Both the position numbers and the translations under genes were made by a program. Under the pieces are notes generated by a model, which saw nothing but the letters and a program-made list of their open reading frames with translations, was not told where the DNA came from and did not search any database. This document shows, in pieces, positions 46,632 through 56,345 of a DNA stretch of 64,000 nt. The DNA is from Methylobacterium sp. Leaf123 (GTDB taxonomy: Bacteria > Pseudomonadota > Alphaproteobacteria > Rhizobiales > Beijerinckiaceae). The stretch's first letter is position 1. Every line of letters starts with the position of its first letter. Where the stretch lies: the NCBI RefSeq assembly GCF_001423405.1, contig NZ_LMNS01000004.1, positions 84,056 through 148,055 of the forward strand, in the 5' to 3' direction.

Positions 46632-47540
46632 TTGCCCTTGCCCCCAAAAGACGACCGGCCGGATTGGGAGCGCGACGGCCGCGATTGGCCGCACCGGGCG
46701 GCCAGCCGCTTCGTGGAGGCCGCGGGCCTGCGCTGGCACGTGCAGGAATTCGGCGATCGGCAAGCGCCCGGCCTGCTGCTCCTGCACGGTACCGGCGCCG
46801 CGACCCATTCCTGGCGCGGGCTGGCGCCGCTCCTGGCGCAGGGCGGCTTTCGCGTCGTGGCGCCCGATCTGCCGGGCCACGGCTTCACCGATCCGCTGCC
46901 CCCCCGCCGGCTCTCCCTGCCGGGCATGGCCGAGGCGGTGGGCGAGTTCGTCACCAGTCTTGGCCTGACCCCGCAGGTCGTAATCGGCCATTCGGCCGGT
47001 GCGGCGGTGCTCGCGCGGATGTGCCTCGACCGGCGCATCGACCCTGATCTGCTGGTGGCGCTCAACGGCGCGCTGACTCCGTTTCCCGGCGTCGCCAGCT
47101 TTCTCTTCCCTGGCATCGCCCGGATGCTGTTCCTGAACCCCGTGACCCCGAAGGTTTTCGCCTGGAGCGCCGACCGGGCAGCGGTGCGCCGCCTCATCGA
47201 CGGCACCGGCTCGCGTCTCGATCCGCAGGGGCTCGACCTCTACCGGCGGCTGTTCACCCGCCCCGGCCACGTCTCGGGCGCGCTGGGCATGATGGCGAAC
47301 TGGGATCTCCCGGCGCTCGCCCGCGACCTGCCGCGGATTGAGACTCGCACGCTGCTGATCGTCGGCGGGGACGACAAGGCGATCAAGCCCGATGATTCCT
47401 TCGCCCTGCGCGAGCGGCTGCGGAGTGCCCGCGTCGAACTGCTGCGCGGGCTCGGCCACCTCGCCCACGAGGAGGCGCCGGAGCGGGTGGCGGAGATCAT
47501 TCTTGCGGAGGCCGAGGCCATTCGCGCCCCGGCGACCTGA
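46632..47540 (+). CDS. bchO: Alpha/beta hydrolase BchO
   Basis: The 302-residue alpha/beta-hydrolase family protein carries HGTGAATHSW, the nucleophile elbow IGHSAGAAV (serine), and a C-terminal GHLAHEEAP with the histidine. The N-terminal RDWPHRAASRFVEAAGLRWHVQEFG matches BchO (Mg-chelatase-associated), and the place after bchD supports this. BchO is required in some phototrophs but its biochemical role is not settled. The start is TTG 46632, as the frame has no ATG before the conserved part. crtI begins 44 bases downstream. Confidence 0.92.
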   Translation: MPLPPKDDRPDWERDGRDWPHRAASRFVEAAGLRWHVQEFGDRQAPGLLLLHGTGAATHSWRGLAPLLAQGGFRVVAPDLPGHGFTDPLPPRRLSLPGMAEAVGEFVTSLGLTPQVVIGHSAGAAVLARMCLDRRIDPDLLVALNGALTPFPGVASFLFPGIARMLFLNPVTPKVFAWSADRAAVRRLIDGTGSRLDPQGLDLYRRLFTRPGHVSGALGMMANWDLPALARDLPRIETRTLLIVGGDDKAIKPDDSFALRERLRSARVELLRGLGHLAHEEAPERVAEIILAEAEAIRAPAT

Positions 47541-47574
47541 GACGCCTCTTGCGCTGACGAAAATCCCAGCCATA

Positions 47575-47594
47575 GTGTCAACCTATGTTGACAC
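47575..47594. promoter_or_regulatory. PpsR/CrtJ-type palindrome at crtI
   Basis: GTGTCAAC (47575-47582) and GTTGACAC (47587-47594) form a perfect palindrome around CTAT. It holds TGT-N12-ACA, the consensus of the PpsR/CrtJ light- and oxygen-responsive repressor of photosynthesis genes. The crtI ATG (47585) lies inside it, so repressor binding would cover the start of the gene. Confidence 0.65.
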
Positions 47595-49111
47595 TCCGCG
47601 TCAAACCGACTGTCGCGTCTGGCCCCGATGCCCGGCCGCATGCGGTCGTGATCGGAGCCGGCTTCGGTGGGCTGGCGGCGGCGGTGCGGCTCGGCGCTCG
47701 TGGCTATCGCGTCACCGTGCTGGAACGGCTGGACCAGCCGGGCGGCCGCGCCCGCGTCCACCGGCAGGACGGCTTCACCTTCGATGCGGGGCCGACCATC
47801 GTCACCGCGCCGTTCCTGTTCGAGGAGCTGTGGCGGCTCTGCGGGCGGGAGATGCGCGAGGATGTGACCCTCGTGCCGATGCAGCCGTTCTATCGCATCC
47901 GCTTCGAGGACGGGCAGAGCTTCGCCTATAGCGGCGATCGCGCGGCGATGCGGGCCGAGGTCGCCCGCTTCTCGCCGGACGACGTGCCCGGCTACGAGCG
48001 CTTCATGGCCCATAGCGAGGCCGTGTGCCGGATGGGCTTCGAGGAACTCGGCCACGTCCCGTTCGGCAGTGTCGGCTCGATGCTGCGGATCGCGCCGGAC
48101 CTCCTGCGCCTCTCGGGCCACCGCAGCGTCTACGACGTGGTGTCCCGCTTCATCCGCGACGAGCGCCTGCGCACCATCTTCAGCTTCCATCCCCTGCTCA
48201 TCGGCGGCAACCCGTTCCGCGCCAGCGGCATCTACTGCCTCATCGCCCATCTGGAGCGGCAATGGGGCGTCCATTTCGCCATGGGCGGCACCGGGCGGCT
48301 GGTGGACGGGCTCTGCGGCTTGATCCGGGGGCAGGGCGGCCGCGTCCGGTGCGGCGAGGACGTTGCGCGCATCCGCGTCGAGGGTGGGCGCGCGACCGGT
48401 GTGGTGCTGGCGGGCGGCGCGGTCATCCCCGCCGACATCGTGGTCTCGAACGCCGATTCCGCCTTCACCTACGGCACGCTGCTCGGCGGCCGAACCCGGC
48501 GCTGGAGCCCGCGGCGTCTGGCCCGCGCCTCCTCCTCCATGGGGCTGTTCGTCTGGTATTTCGGCACCCGGAAGAAATACCCGGAGGTCGATCACCACAT
48601 GATCCTGATGGGCCCGCGCTATCGCGGCCTGTTGCAGGACATCTTCGACCGCAAGCACTTGGCGGACGACTTCAGCCTCTACCTCCACCGCCCGACCGCG
48701 ACCGACCCGCTGCTCGCGCCGCCGGGGCATGACGCATTCTACGTGCTCGCCCCGGTGCCGAACCTCGATGGCGGGCAGGATTGGGCGGAGATCGCCGAGC
48801 CCTACCGCCAGCGGATCGCCCGCTTCCTCGAAGGCTCGGTGCTGCCGGGGCTCTCCGACGCCCTCGTCACCTCGCGGGTGACGACGCCGCAGGATTTTTC
48901 CGACGATTTCCTGAGCGTCCGCGGCTCCGGGTTCGGGCTGGAACCGGTGCTGACGCAATCGGCCTGGTTCCGCCCGCATAACCGCTCGGAAGACGTGGCG
49001 AACCTCTTCCTCGTCGGCGCGGGGACGCATCCCGGCGCCGGTCTGCCGGGCGTGCTGTCCTCGGCTCGTGTCCTCGATTCCGTGGTGCCGGATGCCCGTG
49101 TTTGCGCCTGA
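47585..49111 (+). CDS. crtI: Phytoene desaturase
   Basis: The 508-residue FAD enzyme introduces double bonds into phytoene. The dinucleotide-binding motif is VVIGAGFGGLAAAV near residue 22 with ERLDQPGGRA after it, and the C-terminal FLVGAGTHPGAGLPGV closes the FAD site. The ATG at 47585 begins a short hydrophilic N-terminus and lies within the PpsR-type palindrome, so a lower start cannot be excluded. Its stop overlaps crtB by 20 bases, indicating coupled expression. Confidence 0.95.
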   Translation: MLTLRVKPTVASGPDARPHAVVIGAGFGGLAAAVRLGARGYRVTVLERLDQPGGRARVHRQDGFTFDAGPTIVTAPFLFEELWRLCGREMREDVTLVPMQPFYRIRFEDGQSFAYSGDRAAMRAEVARFSPDDVPGYERFMAHSEAVCRMGFEELGHVPFGSVGSMLRIAPDLLRLSGHRSVYDVVSRFIRDERLRTIFSFHPLLIGGNPFRASGIYCLIAHLERQWGVHFAMGGTGRLVDGLCGLIRGQGGRVRCGEDVARIRVEGGRATGVVLAGGAVIPADIVVSNADSAFTYGTLLGGRTRRWSPRRLARASSSMGLFVWYFGTRKKYPEVDHHMILMGPRYRGLLQDIFDRKHLADDFSLYLHRPTATDPLLAPPGHDAFYVLAPVPNLDGGQDWAEIAEPYRQRIARFLEGSVLPGLSDALVTSRVTTPQDFSDDFLSVRGSGFGLEPVLTQSAWFRPHNRSEDVANLFLVGAGTHPGAGLPGVLSSARVLDSVVPDARVCA

Positions 49112-50153
49112 CCCTTCCGCCGCCAGCGCGGCCGACCGTTTGGCCTGCCGGGCCGCGATCCGTGCCGGCTCCAAAAGTTTCTTCGCGGCCTCGCTGCTGC
49201 TGCCGCCCACGGTGCGGGTCTCGGCCTACGGCCTCTACGCCTTCTGCCGCCTCTCCGACGACGCGGTGGACGAGGCCGGGGGCAACCGCGCGGCAGCCCT
49301 CGCCCGCCTGGAGCGACGGCTGACGGCGGCCCTCGATGGCCGCCCCGCCAACCACCCGGCCGACCGGGCGCTCGCCGAGGTGCTCGCCCGCCATGCCATC
49401 CCCGAAGCATTGCCGCGGGCGCTGCTCGAAGGGCTGGCCTGGGACACGCAAGGCCGACGCTACGACACGCTGTCGGAGCTGGCCGCCTATGCCGCCCGGG
49501 TCGCGGGCGCGGTCGGGGCAATGATGACGCTGGTGATGGGGGTGCGCGACGGCCCGGCGCTCGCCCGCGCCTGCGATCTCGGCGTCGCCATGCAATTCAC
49601 CAACATCGCCCGCGATGTCGGCGAGGATGCCCGCGCCGGGCGCCTCTACCTGCCGCGCGAATGGCTTGACGCCGCTTGCATCGACGCGAAGGCCTTCCTC
49701 GCCGAGCCTCGGCTCGGCCCCGGTCTGCAACGGGTGGTGGCCGATCTGCTGGCCGCGGCCGACGAACTCTATGCCCGCGCCGAACCCGGCATCGCCGCGC
49801 TCCCGCTGAGCTGCCGCCCGGCGATCCGCGCCGCCGGCCTGATCTACGCGGAGATCGGCCGCGCCGTGGAGGCGAACGGCCTCGATTCAGTCTCGCAGCG
49901 CGCCCGCGTCACCGGCGCGCGCAAGGCCGGGCTTCTGGCCGCCGCCCTCCTGCCCGCGGGCGGCGGACGCGGCTTGCCGGCACCGCCATTGCCCGAGACC
50001 GCCTTCCTCGTGGACGCCGTCACACACCATCCGGTCCCGGCCGCGCGCCGCCTGCCGCCGTGGTGGAACGTGTCGGGGCAGGTCGTGCGCGTGCTTGACC
50101 TGATCGAGGCGCTGGAAGAGCGCGACGCCTTCCGCCGCTCGGCTGCGTCGTAA
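49092..50153 (+). CDS. crtB: Phytoene synthase
   Basis: The 353-residue squalene/phytoene synthase condenses two geranylgeranyl diphosphates. Both Asp-rich metal sites are present: SDDAVDEA near residue 55 and NIARDVGEDARAGR near residue 175. The conserved YGLYAFCRL and YCWRVAG-like YAARVAGAVG follow the family. The ATG at 49092 overlaps crtI; an in-frame start at 49068 would add 8 residues. It is the last gene of the block and is followed by a palindromic repeat. Confidence 0.95.
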   Translation: MPVFAPDPSAASAADRLACRAAIRAGSKSFFAASLLLPPTVRVSAYGLYAFCRLSDDAVDEAGGNRAAALARLERRLTAALDGRPANHPADRALAEVLARHAIPEALPRALLEGLAWDTQGRRYDTLSELAAYAARVAGAVGAMMTLVMGVRDGPALARACDLGVAMQFTNIARDVGEDARAGRLYLPREWLDAACIDAKAFLAEPRLGPGLQRVVADLLAAADELYARAEPGIAALPLSCRPAIRAAGLIYAEIGRAVEANGLDSVSQRARVTGARKAGLLAAALLPAGGGRGLPAPPLPETAFLVDAVTHHPVPAARRLPPWWNVSGQVVRVLDLIEALEERDAFRRSAAS

Positions 50154-50189
50154 GAAGAGGGCGGTCGTTCGATCGAACCGGGTTGAGCT

Positions 50190-50395
50190 GCATCCCCCTC
50201 GCCCCGCCGCGCGGGGAGAGGCCGGCCTGCACCTCGTCGTGCAGGCCGGGAGCGAAGGCGAAGCTGAAGCGAAGGTGAGGGGGCAGCACCGGACGAAGCT
50301 CTTTCGGAAAAGCCCCCTCACCCTCTGCTGCCGCCTTGTCGCGCCGACGACGAGGTCGTCGCGACCCTCTCCCCGCCCGCGGGGAGAGGGGATGC
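50190..50395. repeat. Long intergenic inverted repeat, CCCTCTCCCCGC family
   Basis: About 206 bases have matching ends: GCATCCCCCTCGCCCC on the left and GGGGAGAGGGGATGC on the right. Inside are further paired parts, GGTGAGGGGGC with GCCCCCTCACC and GCCGGCCTGCA with TGCAGGCCGG. A GC-rich hairpin CTCCCCGCC/GCGGGGAG lies at the right. It separates the convergent crtB and ureG genes and may end both transcripts. Confidence 0.75.
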
Positions 50396-50425
50396 ACTCA
50401 CGCGATCAGGTCTCGCGAAGCGTTC

Positions 50426-51040
50426 TCACGCCAGCCCGCCGGCCTCCACGATGAAGCGGGCCACCGTATCCGCCCCGTGGCCGTCGCGCAGGGAGGCGAA
50501 CACGTAAGGCCGCGTACCACGCATCCGCTGGGTGTCGGCTTCCATCACCGAGAGGTCGGCGCCGACGAGCGGGGCGAGGTCGGTCTTGTTGACGATGAGC
50601 AGGTCGGAGCGGGTGATGCCGGGGCCGCCCTTGCGGGGGATCTTCTCACCGCCCGCCACGTCGATGACGTAGAGGGTGAGATCGGCCAGTTCCGGCGAGA
50701 AGGTCGCCGCGAGATTGTCGCCACCGGATTCGATCAGCACGAGGTCGAGCTTCGGGAAGCGACGGCGCATCTCCGCCACCGCCGCGAGGTTGATCGAGGC
50801 GTCCTCGCGGATCGCCGTATGCGGGCAGCCGCCGGTCTCGACGCCGAGGATGCGCTCCTCGGGCAGCGCCCCGGCCACCGTGAGGATGCGGGCATCCTCC
50901 TTGGTGTAGATGTCGTTGGTGATCGCGCAGATCTCGTAGGTATCGCGGAAGCGGCGGCAGAGCTGCTCCATCAGCGCGGTCTTGCCGGAGCCGACGGGTC
51001 CGCCGATGCCGACGCGCAGGGGTCCGTTCACGGATGCCAT
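50426..51040 (-). CDS. ureG: Urease accessory GTPase UreG
   Basis: The 204-residue GTPase drives nickel delivery into urease. The P-loop is [14 protein letters not shown] at the N-terminus; the metal-binding region follows ([11 protein letters not shown] with Cys-Pro-His), and [17 protein letters not shown] gives the base specificity. The ATG at 51040 is preceded by GGAAG; the longer frame to 51154 includes ureF sequence and is rejected. It is the last gene of the urease operon, 16 bases after ureF. Confidence 0.97.
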   Translation of the reverse strand: MASVNGPLRVGIGGPVGSGKTALMEQLCRRFRDTYEICAITNDIYTKEDARILTVAGALPEERILGVETGGCPHTAIREDASINLAAVAEMRRRFPKLDLVLIESGGDNLAATFSPELADLTLYVIDVAGGEKIPRKGGPGITRSDLLIVNKTDLAPLVGADLSVMEADTQRMRGTRPYVFASLRDGHGADTVARFIVEAGGLA

Positions 51041-51056
51041 GACTTCCAAAAAATCC

Positions 51057-51731
51057 TCAGGAGCGGAAGATGCGGGAATACTGCGTCTCGTGCCGGAAGG
51101 AGCCGAGATCGAGCCGAAGGGTCGCGCTGCCGAGCGCGTCGAGTCCGGCCTCATGCAGCGATTCGGCCAATGCGGCGACGCGGGGGGTCAGCGCGGCGAG
51201 AATCGTCGTGCCGGCGCTCTGGCCGACCGGCGCCACCCGCAGCGCCGCCGAGACGAGGTTCTGAACGAAGGCAAGGCCATAGGCCGCCACCGTCGCCTCC
51301 CGCGCGACGCCGTGCGCGCCCGCCGCGGCGCCGACGGCGACGGGATAGGCGACCTCAGTCGTCAGCCGATCGGCAACCGTCGAGAGGGCAGGGCAGGGCC
51401 AGGCCCGCAGGGTCGCGTCCAGGAAGCTGCGCCCCTGCTGGCTCGTCTCCAGATGGAGTTCGCGGGAGGGGGCGAGCGCGAGGGCGAGGTCGTTGATCTC
51501 CGCGAGACCCGCATCGTCTCCGGCCTCGGTGGCGCGATGCGCGGCGGCGCAGAGGATCATGTCGTTGCGCCCCGCGCCCCGTTCCAGCACGTCGGCGAGC
51601 CAATCGGCGAGGGTGGGGGCGTCGCGCACATCGCCACTCTCCACCGCCCATTCGAGGCCGTGCGAATAGGCAAAAGCCCCGACCGGATAGGTCGGCGAGA
51701 GCCACGCCATCAGCCGCAAGGCGTCAATCAT
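51057..51731 (-). CDS. ureF: Urease accessory protein UreF
   Basis: The 224-residue helical protein forms the UreD-UreF-UreG activation complex. It shows the family N-terminal segment [21 protein letters not shown] and the C-terminal [18 protein letters not shown]. The ATG at 51731 overlaps the 3' end of ureE by 8 bases, so translation is coupled. Frames that start further upstream are within the His-rich tail of ureE. Confidence 0.95.
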   Translation of the reverse strand: MIDALRLMAWLSPTYPVGAFAYSHGLEWAVESGDVRDAPTLADWLADVLERGAGRNDMILCAAAHRATEAGDDAGLAEINDLALALAPSRELHLETSQQGRSFLDATLRAWPCPALSTVADRLTTEVAYPVAVGAAAGAHGVAREATVAAYGLAFVQNLVSAALRVAPVGQSAGTTILAALTPRVAALAESLHEAGLDALGSATLRLDLGSFRHETQYSRIFRS

Positions 51732-52215
51732 GGGCGTGCGGGTGGCCGTGCGAATGGCCGTGCCCATGGTCATGGGCATGCCCGCCGGCATAGGCGCCGC
51801 CCTCGGGCCGGAACGGCCGCGTCACCGGCTCGGCGCTGCCGCCCAAACCCCGCACCATCTCGGCGAGCACGTGGTCGTGGCCGATCCACACCGCCTCCTC
51901 GCCGATCTCGGCGGGGATGTGCCGATTGCCGATATGCCAGATCAGACGCTTGAGGGCGTGCGGGGAGGGCGCGCGGATTTCCAGCAACGCTTCGGGCGCC
52001 GCCTCGACCCAGACGAGCCGACCATCCTCCAGCGCGAGGGCGTCGCCGTCATCGAGCACGGTGGCCTCGTGCAGATCGAGCAGGAAGGCCGTGCCACCGA
52101 CGCCGCGCATCGCCATGCGGCGGCGATGCCGGTCGTTCGAATCGAGCACGATGCGGTCGATGATCTCGCCGGAGCCGAGACGGTCGCGGCGGATGACACG
52201 GGTGGCGCGGATCAT
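51724..52215 (-). CDS. ureE: Urease accessory nickel chaperone UreE
   Basis: The 163-residue protein binds nickel and donates it to UreG. The N-terminal domain includes [17 protein letters not shown], and the central [12 protein letters not shown] with the conserved histidines is clear. The last 25 residues are rich in His ([17 protein letters not shown]), a nickel-storing tail. It begins 3 bases after ureC ends. Confidence 0.97.
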   Translation of the reverse strand: MIRATRVIRRDRLGSGEIIDRIVLDSNDRHRRRMAMRGVGGTAFLLDLHEATVLDDGDALALEDGRLVWVEAAPEALLEIRAPSPHALKRLIWHIGNRHIPAEIGEEAVWIGHDHVLAEMVRGLGGSAEPVTRPFRPEGGAYAGGHAHDHGHGHSHGHPHAHD

Positions 52216-52218
52216 GGT

Positions 52219-53946
52219 TCAGAACAGGAAGTAGCGCTGCGCCATCGGCAAGACCTCCGCCGGCTCGCAGACCAGCAACTCGCCGTCGGCGCGCACGTCG
52301 TAGGTCTCGGGGTCGATCTCGATGTTCGGGGTCGCGTCGTTGAGGATCATGCTCTTCTTCGAGATGCCGCCGCGCACATTCTCCACCGCCACCAGCTCCT
52401 TGGAGATGCGCAGCTTCTCCTTCACGCCGTCCTCGAGTGCCGCCCGCGAGACGAAGGTGAGCGCGGTGGCGTAGGGCGCGCGGCCATAGGCGCCGAACAT
52501 CGGGCGATAGTGCACCGGCTGCGGCGTCGGGATCGAGGCGTTGGGGTCGCCCATCGGCGCGGTGGCGATCATGCCGCCCTTGAGCACGAGGTCCGGCTTC
52601 ACGCCGAAGAAGGCCGGCGTCCACAGCACGAGGTCGGCGAGCTTGCCCGGCTCCACCGAGCCGATATGGCGCGACACGCCGTGGGCGATGGCCGGGTTGA
52701 TCGTGTATTTCGCCACGTAACGCCGCGCGCGCAGGTTGTCGTTGCCCGAAGCATCGCCGGACAAGGCGCCGCGCTGGCGCTTCATCTTGTCGGCGGTCTG
52801 CCATGTGCGGATCACGACCTCGCCGACCCGGCCCATCGCCTGACTGTCGGACGACATCATCGAGAGCGCGCCGATATCGTGCAGGATGTCTTCGGCCGCG
52901 ATGGTCTCCTTGCGGATGCGGCTCTCGGCGAAGGCGAGGTCTTCGGGGATCGACGGGTCGAGGTGGTGGCACACCATCAGCATGTCGAGATGCTCGTCGA
53001 TGGTGTTTTTCGTGAAGGGCCGCGTCGGGTTCGTCGATGACGGGAGCACGTTGGCCAGCCCCGCTACCCGCATGATGTCCGGCGCATGGCCGCCGCCGGC
53101 GCCCTCGGTGTGGAAGGCGTGGATGGTGCGGCCCTTGAAGGCGGCGATCGTGTCCTCGACGAAGCCCGATTCGTTGAGCGTGTCGGTGTGGATCATGACC
53201 TGCACGTCGAAGGCGTCCGCCACCGAGAGGCAGGTGTCGATCGCGGCGGGCGTGGTGCCCCAATCCTCGTGCAGCTTCATCGCGCAGGCGCCGGCGCGGA
53301 TCATCTCTTCCAGGGCGCCGGGCACCGAGGCGTTGCCCTTGCCGGCAAAGGCGAGGTTCATCGGGAAGGCATCGGCCGCCTCGATCATCCGGGCGATGTG
53401 CCAGGGGCCCGGCGTGCAGGTGGTGGCGAAGGTGCCGTGCGCCGGCCCGGTGCCGCCGCCGAGCATCGTCGTGACGCCGGAGCAGAGCGCCTCCTCGATC
53501 TGCTGCGGACAGATGAAGTGGATGTGGCTGTCGAAGCCGCCGGCCGTGAGGATCTTGCCCTCGCCCGCGATCACCTCGGTGCCGGGGCCGACGACGATGT
53601 CGACATTCGCCTGAACGTCCGGGTTGCCGGCCTTTCCGAGCTTGAAGATGCGGCCGCGCACGATGCCGACATCGCATTTCACGATGCCCCAATGGTCGAG
53701 CACCACCGCGTTGGTGATGACGGTATCGACGGCGCCCGCGGCGTTGGTCGCCTGTGATTGGCCCATCCCGTCGCGGATCACCTTGCCGCCACCGAACTTC
53801 ACCTCCTCGCCATAGGTCGTGAGATCGCGCTCGACCTCGATCTCGAGGCTGGTGTCGGAGAGGCGAATCCGGTCGCCGGTGGTCGGTCCGAACATGGCGG
53901 CATAGGCCGCGCGGGGGAGGGCGGCGGGCTTGCGGATGTCGGCCAT
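52219..53946 (-). CDS. ureC: Urease alpha (catalytic) subunit
   Basis: The 575-residue metallo-amidohydrolase splits urea to ammonia and carbamate. Nickel ligands are in DSHIHFICP and in HTEGAGGGH; the carbamylated lysine is in [10 protein letters not shown], and the flap residues are MVCHHLDP. All key positions are intact. The start ATG 53946 begins [10 protein letters not shown]. It is 2 bases after the HD-domain gene, so it is translated from the same message as the ureAB fusion. Confidence 0.98.
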   Translation of the reverse strand: MADIRKPAALPRAAYAAMFGPTTGDRIRLSDTSLEIEVERDLTTYGEEVKFGGGKVIRDGMGQSQATNAAGAVDTVITNAVVLDHWGIVKCDVGIVRGRIFKLGKAGNPDVQANVDIVVGPGTEVIAGEGKILTAGGFDSHIHFICPQQIEEALCSGVTTMLGGGTGPAHGTFATTCTPGPWHIARMIEAADAFPMNLAFAGKGNASVPGALEEMIRAGACAMKLHEDWGTTPAAIDTCLSVADAFDVQVMIHTDTLNESGFVEDTIAAFKGRTIHAFHTEGAGGGHAPDIMRVAGLANVLPSSTNPTRPFTKNTIDEHLDMLMVCHHLDPSIPEDLAFAESRIRKETIAAEDILHDIGALSMMSSDSQAMGRVGEVVIRTWQTADKMKRQRGALSGDASGNDNLRARRYVAKYTINPAIAHGVSRHIGSVEPGKLADLVLWTPAFFGVKPDLVLKGGMIATAPMGDPNASIPTPQPVHYRPMFGAYGRAPYATALTFVSRAALEDGVKEKLRISKELVAVENVRGGISKKSMILNDATPNIEIDPETYDVRADGELLVCEPAEVLPMAQRYFLF

Positions 53947-53948
53947 TT

Positions 53949-54509
53949 CTAAAGAGTCCCTCGCGCCTCGGCGACCGCGCGGTCGAAGCGATCTTCCAGG
54001 GCGGAATTGGTGCCGCGGCAGCCCGCCACGACCTCTTCCGCCCAGGCGATGTAATCGGCGATCCGCTGCCGCTCCCAACCCTCCGGCGGGCTCGCCGTCA
54101 GCGAGCGTAGATTGCTGGTCTTGTCGGCGAGCTTGATCGCCTTGGCACCCGCCGATTTGTGCGGCGCTCCCTCGACCTGCCGCCGCTTGCGCTCCGCTTT
54201 GGGGAGAGACTTGTCGTCCGTCACCTCCGCGACGAGGGCGGCCACGCGCGGGCCGAACAGCCGCTCCAACTCCTCGCGGTCGGTCTGGGTGTCTTCGAGC
54301 GTATCGTGGAGCCAGCCAGCGGCCACGAGGGCGGCATCGGGCTCCCCCATCGTCTCCGCGAGGAGGCAGGCGACTTCCGCCAGATGGTTGACGTAGGGCT
54401 CGCGGGCGGCGCCCTTTCGCTGCTGGTCCGCGTGCCGGCGGGCCGCGAAATCGGCCGCGCGCGACACGAGCGCCACGTCCACACGGCGATCCGGATCGAG
54501 CCCGCTCAC
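53949..54509 (-). CDS. SpoT/MESH1-like HD-domain hydrolase within the urease operon
   Basis: The 186-residue protein is a lone HD domain of the RelA/SpoT hydrolase group: [12 protein letters not shown] (first metal His), [14 protein letters not shown] with the HD and ED residues, and [14 protein letters not shown] with the last Asp. No synthetase, TGS or ACT domain is present, so the likely reaction is (p)ppGpp or related nucleotide hydrolysis, as in MESH1-type small hydrolases. GTG 54509 overlaps the ureAB stop as GTGA. It lies between ureAB and ureC, an odd place for such an enzyme. Confidence 0.85.
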   Translation of the reverse strand: MSGLDPDRRVDVALVSRAADFAARRHADQQRKGAAREPYVNHLAEVACLLAETMGEPDAALVAAGWLHDTLEDTQTDREELERLFGPRVAALVAEVTDDKSLPKAERKRRQVEGAPHKSAGAKAIKLADKTSNLRSLTASPPEGWERQRIADYIAWAEEVVAGCRGTNSALEDRFDRAVAEARGTL

Positions 54510-55126
54510 AGCGGCCCCATCACGTCGCCGCGGAAGCCGTAGACGTTCCGGTCGCCCGAGAGCGGCACCAGCGCCACCTCGCGGGTCGAGCCCGGCTCGA
54601 AACGCACCGCCGTGCCCGGTGCGATGTCGAGGCGCTGGCCGCGGGCCTTGTCGCGGTCGAAGACGAGGCCGGGATTCGCCTCGAAGAAATGATAGTGCGA
54701 GCCGACCTGGATCGGCCGGTCCCCGGTATTGGCGACCTCGATCACCGTGCGCGGCGCACCTTCGTTGAAGACGATCTCGCCCGGCAAGGTCGTCACGGTG
54801 CCCGGCACGTCCGCCGAGGGTGCGCCGCGGATCGGGTGGTGGACCGTGACGAGCTTGGTACCGTCGGGGAAGGTCGCCTCGACCTGAATGTCGTGGATCA
54901 TCTCGGGCACGCCCTCCATCACCTGCGAGGCATCGAGAACGCGGGCACCGGCCTGCATCAACTCGGCGACGGAGCGCCCGTCACGGGCACCCTCGACCAC
55001 GAAGTCGGTGATGAGGGCGATCGCCTCCGGATGGTTGAGCTTCACCCCCCGCGCCAGCCGGTTGCGGGCGACCTGGGCGGCCATGGCGACGAGGAGCTTG
55101 TCTTTCTCGCGGGGCGTAAGGAGCAA
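54506..55126 (-). CDS. ureAB: Fused urease gamma/beta subunit
   Basis: The 206-residue protein joins the gamma subunit (about residues 1-100, [33 protein letters not shown]) with the beta subunit (about 102-206, [37 protein letters not shown]). The likely start is TTG 55126, which gives MLLTPREK as in other gamma subunits; the open frame to 55177 has another TTG. The fusion is common in some bacteria and saves one gene. The HD-domain gene follows with a 4-base overlap. Confidence 0.95.
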   Translation of the reverse strand: MLLTPREKDKLLVAMAAQVARNRLARGVKLNHPEAIALITDFVVEGARDGRSVAELMQAGARVLDASQVMEGVPEMIHDIQVEATFPDGTKLVTVHHPIRGAPSADVPGTVTTLPGEIVFNEGAPRTVIEVANTGDRPIQVGSHYHFFEANPGLVFDRDKARGQRLDIAPGTAVRFEPGSTREVALVPLSGDRNVYGFRGDVMGPL

Positions 55127-55206
55127 GGCGTGCGTCCTGAGGTGAGAGTCGGCCGGGCCTGAAGGTCCGCCGAGCAAGGATCATGCTCGGCCCAAGGTCA
55201 AGCTGG

Positions 55207-56136
55207 TCAGGTCTGCCACACGCGTGGCATCGGCTGCCCGCGCCATGCGGCGAGGAAGCGGGCGGCGCCGTCGCGCAGGGGTGCGACAGTGGGGGCCAGC
55301 ATCCGCACGGCGAGGTGGCCGTTCCAGGCGCTCGCCCCGGCCTCGACCTGCGGCGGCAGCGCGTCGAGGAGGGCGCGGGCCTCGTCGAGCCGGCCCTCCG
55401 CGCCCGGCGAAAGGTCGAGGATCGTGGCCAGTGCGCGGGCCCCGCCGCCGATCGCCCGGCGGTCCATGAGGGCCGTGACCGCCCCCTCGAGACGCAGGCT
55501 GTCGGCGTAGACGAGGCGGCCGTCGCGGCGGAGGCGCCAGCGATCCTCGAACAGGGCCTCCTCCAGGCTCTCGCCGCGAGCGGCCCGGCCGAGCACCGCG
55601 ATCTCGGCCACCAGCAACGATGCGTCGGGGGCAAGATCCGCCTCAAAGCGGCGCACCAGTCGGGCCCGGTCGAACAGGATGGTCTCCTGCGGCAGCCAAT
55701 CGAGCCGCCCGCCGGCGCCGACACTCACCCGGTTGACGATCTCGGCACAGGGTCCGTCCGAGCGGTAGATCTTCTCCGCCGCGGTGGTGGTCAGCAGGCA
55801 GGCCCCGCCCGGCTCGACCGTCACCGACACCGCGAACACATCGCCGCAGGCGATGCCGCCGCCGGTATTGACCAGCACGCCCTCCAGCATCCGCTCGGCG
55901 CCCTGGCGGGGAAAGCGCAGGCGCAAGGGGCCGCTCTCGGCGAGATCGACGATCCGCGTTGGCGCGTCCGGCGCCGTTCCGGCCGGGGCGACGCGCAGAT
56001 GCGCCGCGCCCTGCGAGCGCTGGCGGGACAAAGCGGGGCGGAGCGGTTCGGCGGCGGGGATCGGACGGCCTCCGGCGGAGCAGGTGCGGGCTTCATCGGC
56101 CAGCGGAGCCCTTATCCGCAAGGTGGCGGGCCCCAC
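55207..56136 (-). CDS. ureD: Urease accessory protein UreD
   Basis: The protein of up to 309 residues is recognised by SRQRSQGAAHLRVAP, LVNTGGGIACGD (the UreD glycine loop), LTTTAAEKIYRS and WLPQETILFDRARL. It holds apo-urease for UreF and UreG. The start is uncertain: GTG 56136 is listed; TTG 56031 would begin just at SRQRS. The frame continues to 56283 but that part carries repeat-like sequence. It is the first gene of the urease operon, 80 bases before ureAB. Confidence 0.92.
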   Translation of the reverse strand: MGPATLRIRAPLADEARTCSAGGRPIPAAEPLRPALSRQRSQGAAHLRVAPAGTAPDAPTRIVDLAESGPLRLRFPRQGAERMLEGVLVNTGGGIACGDVFAVSVTVEPGGACLLTTTAAEKIYRSDGPCAEIVNRVSVGAGGRLDWLPQETILFDRARLVRRFEADLAPDASLLVAEIAVLGRAARGESLEEALFEDRWRLRRDGRLVYADSLRLEGAVTALMDRRAIGGGARALATILDLSPGAEGRLDEARALLDALPPQVEAGASAWNGHLAVRMLAPTVAPLRDGAARFLAAWRGQPMPRVWQT

Positions 56137-56345
56137 CGGTCCGGTGCCATCCCGCACCGATCTTCGGCAGCGAACGCGCAGGATGAGGGCAGAGAAGACC
56201 GTCCTTGGCCGTGAGAGGGTCACTCTTCCCCTTGACCGGAGCGGCCGGAACGCCCACCGCGTCATCGTTTCAAGGGCGTTCAACCGAGCCTTGCGACGTC
56301 CTGCTCCACGATCGGGACCTCATCCGGCCCCGAGAGGCGACCGTC

